Shown here: in pieces, positions 62,037-64,000 of the stretch
Layout: each line of letters starts with the position of its first letter
How positions within the stretch are numbered: the stretch's first letter is position 1
DNA from: Schaalia odontolytica
GTDB lineage: Bacteria > Actinomycetota > Actinomycetes > Actinomycetales > Actinomycetaceae
Direction: 5' to 3'
Assembly (NCBI RefSeq): GCF_009730335.1
Contig: NZ_CP046315.1
Span: 124,001 to 188,000, forward strand
DNA length: 64,000 nt
Made by a program: the position numbers and the translations under genes
The notes under the pieces: model-generated
What the model saw: the letters and a program-made list of their open reading frames with translations, nothing else
Told to the model about the DNA's origin: nothing
Database searches by the model: none

Positions 62037-62091
62037 GGGCGCTACACCCGATCAGTATGCATAACACCCCTTCTGATCGGGTGCAGCGCCC
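62037..62091. repeat. Long inverted repeat in the gap before the integrated element
   Basis: Arms of 19 bp (62037-62055 and 62073-62091) pair with one mismatch around a 17-bp loop; key stretch CACCCGATCAG with CTGATCGGGTG. Part of the first arm is echoed again downstream (GGGTGCAGCGCT near 62099). No U-run. The remaining 61897-62209 gap shows nothing else. Confidence 0.7.
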
Positions 62092-62204
62092 CCTAAAGGG
62101 TGCAGCGCTCACCTCCAAAACACTAGCCGTGCCAGCCAAGGCGCCCCACCACCACCCCTTCGGGGAGCATGTTGTCTGACCGCACACGCCATCACCACGC
62201 ACGC

Positions 62205-62240
62205 AACAAAAACCGCAGATCCTCAAAGGATCTGCGGTTT
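62205..62240 (-). terminator. Terminator of the former tRNA gene
   Basis: On the minus strand AAACCGCAGATCC and GGATCTGCGGTTT (62228-62240 and 62210-62222) pair perfectly over 13 bp and are followed by TTGTTG. It lies directly after the tRNA 3' fragment. Confidence 0.8.
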
Positions 62241-62244
62241 CATC

Positions 62245-63123
62245 GTGCGCGAGGGGGGAGTTGAACCCCCACTCCATCACTGGAACACGGACCTGAACAG
62301 CGCCGGTCACTTCACCGCACATGGGTCGGAGTTCTCCGTCGATGCTGTGCGCTACCTGCTCGCGAACCCGCTTCACTGTGGCTACATCAAGCACTACGCG
62401 TCGGGTGAGCTGTACCCGGTTCAGGGCGAGGCGTTCCCGCCCATCGTCGGCGAGCAGACGTGGCGGGCCGCGGTGGCGAAGCTGGAGTACAACGTGCGGA
62501 GGTCGGCGAGGCAGGGGAACCAGCCGAAGTATCTCCTGTCCACGATCGGGCTGTGCGGGAAGTGCGGCGCGACGCTCGTCTCGGGGACGAACAGCCGCAA
62601 GCAGCCGACGTACCGCTGCGGCGAGCAGTTCCATCTCACCCACCAGCGCGAGCCCGTCGATGCGATGGTCACCGAGGCGGTGCTCACGCGTCTGTCCTCG
62701 GTGGACGTGCACGACCTCGTGATGCCACAGGAGGACGATGGGCCGGATCGCGAGGAGCTGCTGACGGAGCGGAACGCCCTGGTCGATCGGGTGAAGGAGC
62801 TGAGCCCGCTGCTGCGCGACATCCATCATCCGGTCCTGGAGATAACGGCAGCGATCAACGACGTGAAGGCCCGCATCGACGAGATCGACGCGGAGCTGCT
62901 CGACCGTTCGGTGTCGGCGGCGGCGAAGCTGCTCGCGGACGTCGAGGAGCCGGTCGGCACCGCGGAGCGCCGCGAGGTGGTCGAGGCGAAATGGAAGGTG
63001 TTGGACGTGGACCGCCGCCGGATGCTCGTGGACGAGCTGGTGACGGTGACCATCGAGCCCATCACGCCCGGTCACGTGAAATTCGACCCCGACCTGATTC
63101 GGATAGAGCAGCGTCGCGACTGA
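62245..63123 (+). pseudogene. C-terminal fragment of a large serine recombinase
   Basis: Frame of 292 codons. From about 62287 it encodes the Recombinase domain end (VDAVRYLLANPLHCGYIKHY), a zinc ribbon (LCGKCGATLV, YRCGEQFH) and the coiled-coil region (LTERNALVDRVKELSPLLRDI) of large serine integrases. The N-terminal catalytic resolvase domain with its active Ser is missing, and the apparent GTG start lies inside the tRNA fragment. It cannot recombine by itself. It marks a remnant or rearranged integrative element. Confidence 0.85.
62246..62275 (-). other. 3' fragment of a tRNA gene (T arm and acceptor 3' strand), possible attL
   Basis: On the minus strand GGGGG-TTCAACT-CCCCC forms a T arm, followed by CTCGCGC and discriminator A, without encoded CCA. 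The 5' acceptor strand would be GCGCGAG, compatible with a leucine tRNA of high-GC Gram-positives, though identity is not assured. D and anticodon arms are absent; the adjoining sequence on that side is the recombinase fragment. This is the expected product at the left end of an element integrated into a tRNA 3' end. Confidence 0.65.
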
Positions 63124-63304
63124 CTCATGAGCCGACTCGTCATTGCAATGGTGAGACGACTCGTGGGAGAATGGTTGCAGACAAGAAGATCCCACCGGGG
63201 CCGCGACTTAGAAGCGCGGGGTTCTGCTCCCGGATGAGTAGCCGGTCAAGCAGCCCAAGTACCGTGGCGGGGAACCGGAAGATACTCATGTCTGAGGACT
63301 TCGG

Positions 63305-64000
63305 ATGTCTGTCGTTATCGACGTTCCCCGCGCATCCGCGCTCGACAGGCTGAAGCAGCAGAACGAGCCCGAGCAGTCGCAGCAGCAGCTCGGCAGTCCG
63401 GAGACGATGGAGCTGTTGACCTCGATCCTCGCCGCCGTCGAGGCGCAGAACACGAGGATCGCCACGCTGACCGAACAGCAGAAGAAGCTCGCGGGGTTCG
63501 TGAAGGTCATGGACGAGGAGACGACGAGGCGGCTGGAGCGGATCACGGCCCCGGCGTCAACCTCCTCGCCCTCCAGCGACGTGTCCGCGAGGATCGCGAG
63601 TATCGAGAGCAGGCAGAACGAGATCGCGAGCACGCTCGGCGAGTTCGCGCAGAGTCTTAACAGCGAGAGCTTGAACGCCGCGTCGCGGAGCTTGGTCGCG
63701 GAGGCGCAGAAGAATCGCACGGCTACAGCCTCGGCGATTGAGGGTCTGAAGGCGCAGGTCACAGCGAACCAGAAGCTCGTGAGCCAGGTCGGCGGCGCGG
63801 TCCAGCGGATAGAGAAGCGCACCGAGGAACGGGTCGAGAAGGCTGTCGAGCAGGTCGCCGGGGAGGCTTCGGCCACGATGACCGCGAGCCTCGACGCCTC
63901 GAACGCGCGGGCGGAGCGGATCATCGCCGCGACGGCGAAGCTGGAGGCACGACAGCTCTGGTCCGCCGCCGCCGCGATATGCCTCGTTCTCCTGCCGGTG
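63305..64000 (+). CDS. Coiled-coil membrane protein of the integrated element, C-terminus beyond window
   Basis: 232 visible residues from ATG 63305. Gln-rich N-terminus, long predicted coiled coil (AQNTRIATLTEQQKKLAGFVKVM, VSARIASIESRQNEIASTL, VQRIEKRTEERVEKAVEQV) and the beginning of a hydrophobic segment (LWSAAAAICLVLLPV) at the window edge. This build is common for accessory proteins of mobilisation modules in actinobacterial integrative elements, where it precedes a relaxase. Function is inferred from context only. Confidence 0.65.
   Translation, partial: MSVVIDVPRASALDRLKQQNEPEQSQQQLGSPETMELLTSILAAVEAQNTRIATLTEQQKKLAGFVKVMDEETTRRLERITAPASTSSPSSDVSARIASIESRQNEIASTLGEFAQSLNSESLNAASRSLVAEAQKNRTATASAIEGLKAQVTANQKLVSQVGGAVQRIEKRTEERVEKAVEQVAGEASATMTASLDASNARAERIIAATAKLEARQLWSAAAAICLVLLPV

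Noticed and set aside
62245-63123. Complete serine integrase
   Set aside because: The N-terminal resolvase domain with the catalytic serine is absent and the apparent start codon lies in tRNA-derived sequence.

Overview
The window is high-GC actinobacterial DNA with tightly packed genes. The gene content (class E sortase, CrgA, PASTA kinase PknB, mycosin-type protease, AzlCD, class Ib NrdF) and the order of the central block fit an oral Actinomycetaceae member such as Schaalia/Actinomyces. That placement is an inference from content and order, not from a marker gene search.

Layout. 1-3.65 kb: three tandem paralogous lipoproteins on the minus strand, the first cut by the window edge. 3.7-12.7 kb: RNase HI with an extra C-terminal domain, a polar amino-acid ABC transporter, AzlCD, a repeat-rich 1.2 kb gene-free stretch, a proline-iminopeptidase-like hydrolase and a small membrane protein. 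14.1-17.9 kb: a cassette bounded by 30-bp direct repeats. It encodes a WXG/LXG-like protein with a glycine-zipper C-terminus whose start carries a C8 tract, a small membrane protein (candidate immunity), a DcrB/LpqN-like protein, an unknown protein, an EspC-like helical protein and an internally deleted copy of the membrane protein. 18-35 kb: nrdF, then the actinobacterial division and phosphosignalling block fhaA-fhaB-pstP-rodA/ftsW-pbpA-pknA-pknB, followed by pabA/trpG, a 53-aa membrane protein, sortase E, a DUF881 protein, crgA, a DUF364 protein, rhomboid, ppiA and a DUF5324-like protein. In Mycobacterium and Streptomyces the same set lies next to oriC.

35.5-38.8 kb: a type VII secretion substrate pair plus mycosin-like protease, with no secretion core in view. 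38.9-44.3 kb: an expanded family of small multi-pass membrane proteins on the minus strand, two of them broken by in-frame TAG codons and one of those also frameshifted, around a HAD phosphatase. 44.5-56.6 kb: two LEA-like helical proteins, a MacB-type ABC exporter, an S-adenosylhomocysteine hydrolase-family protein beside an SAH/MTA-deaminase-family amidohydrolase, a DUF985 cupin, a second amino-acid ABC transporter, a lipoprotein, an alpha/beta hydrolase and a nitroreductase. 56.6-61.9 kb: response regulator, cNMP-domain histidine kinase, DASS sodium symporter and a luciferase-like monooxygenase. From 62.25 kb: a 3' tRNA fragment fused to a truncated serine recombinase and a coiled-coil membrane protein, read as the left end of an integrated element.

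Two non-gene themes run through the window. First, several intergenic arrays consist of n direct copies followed by the same number, or nearly, of inverted copies of a short motif at fixed spacing (19 bp or about 42 bp). Second, the 11-mer GAGGCCGKGGC (either strand) recurs at least 18 times, as terminator stems between genes and inside linkers or termini of genes. Several genes also look leaderless, with a TANNNT hexamer 6-7 nt before the start codon.
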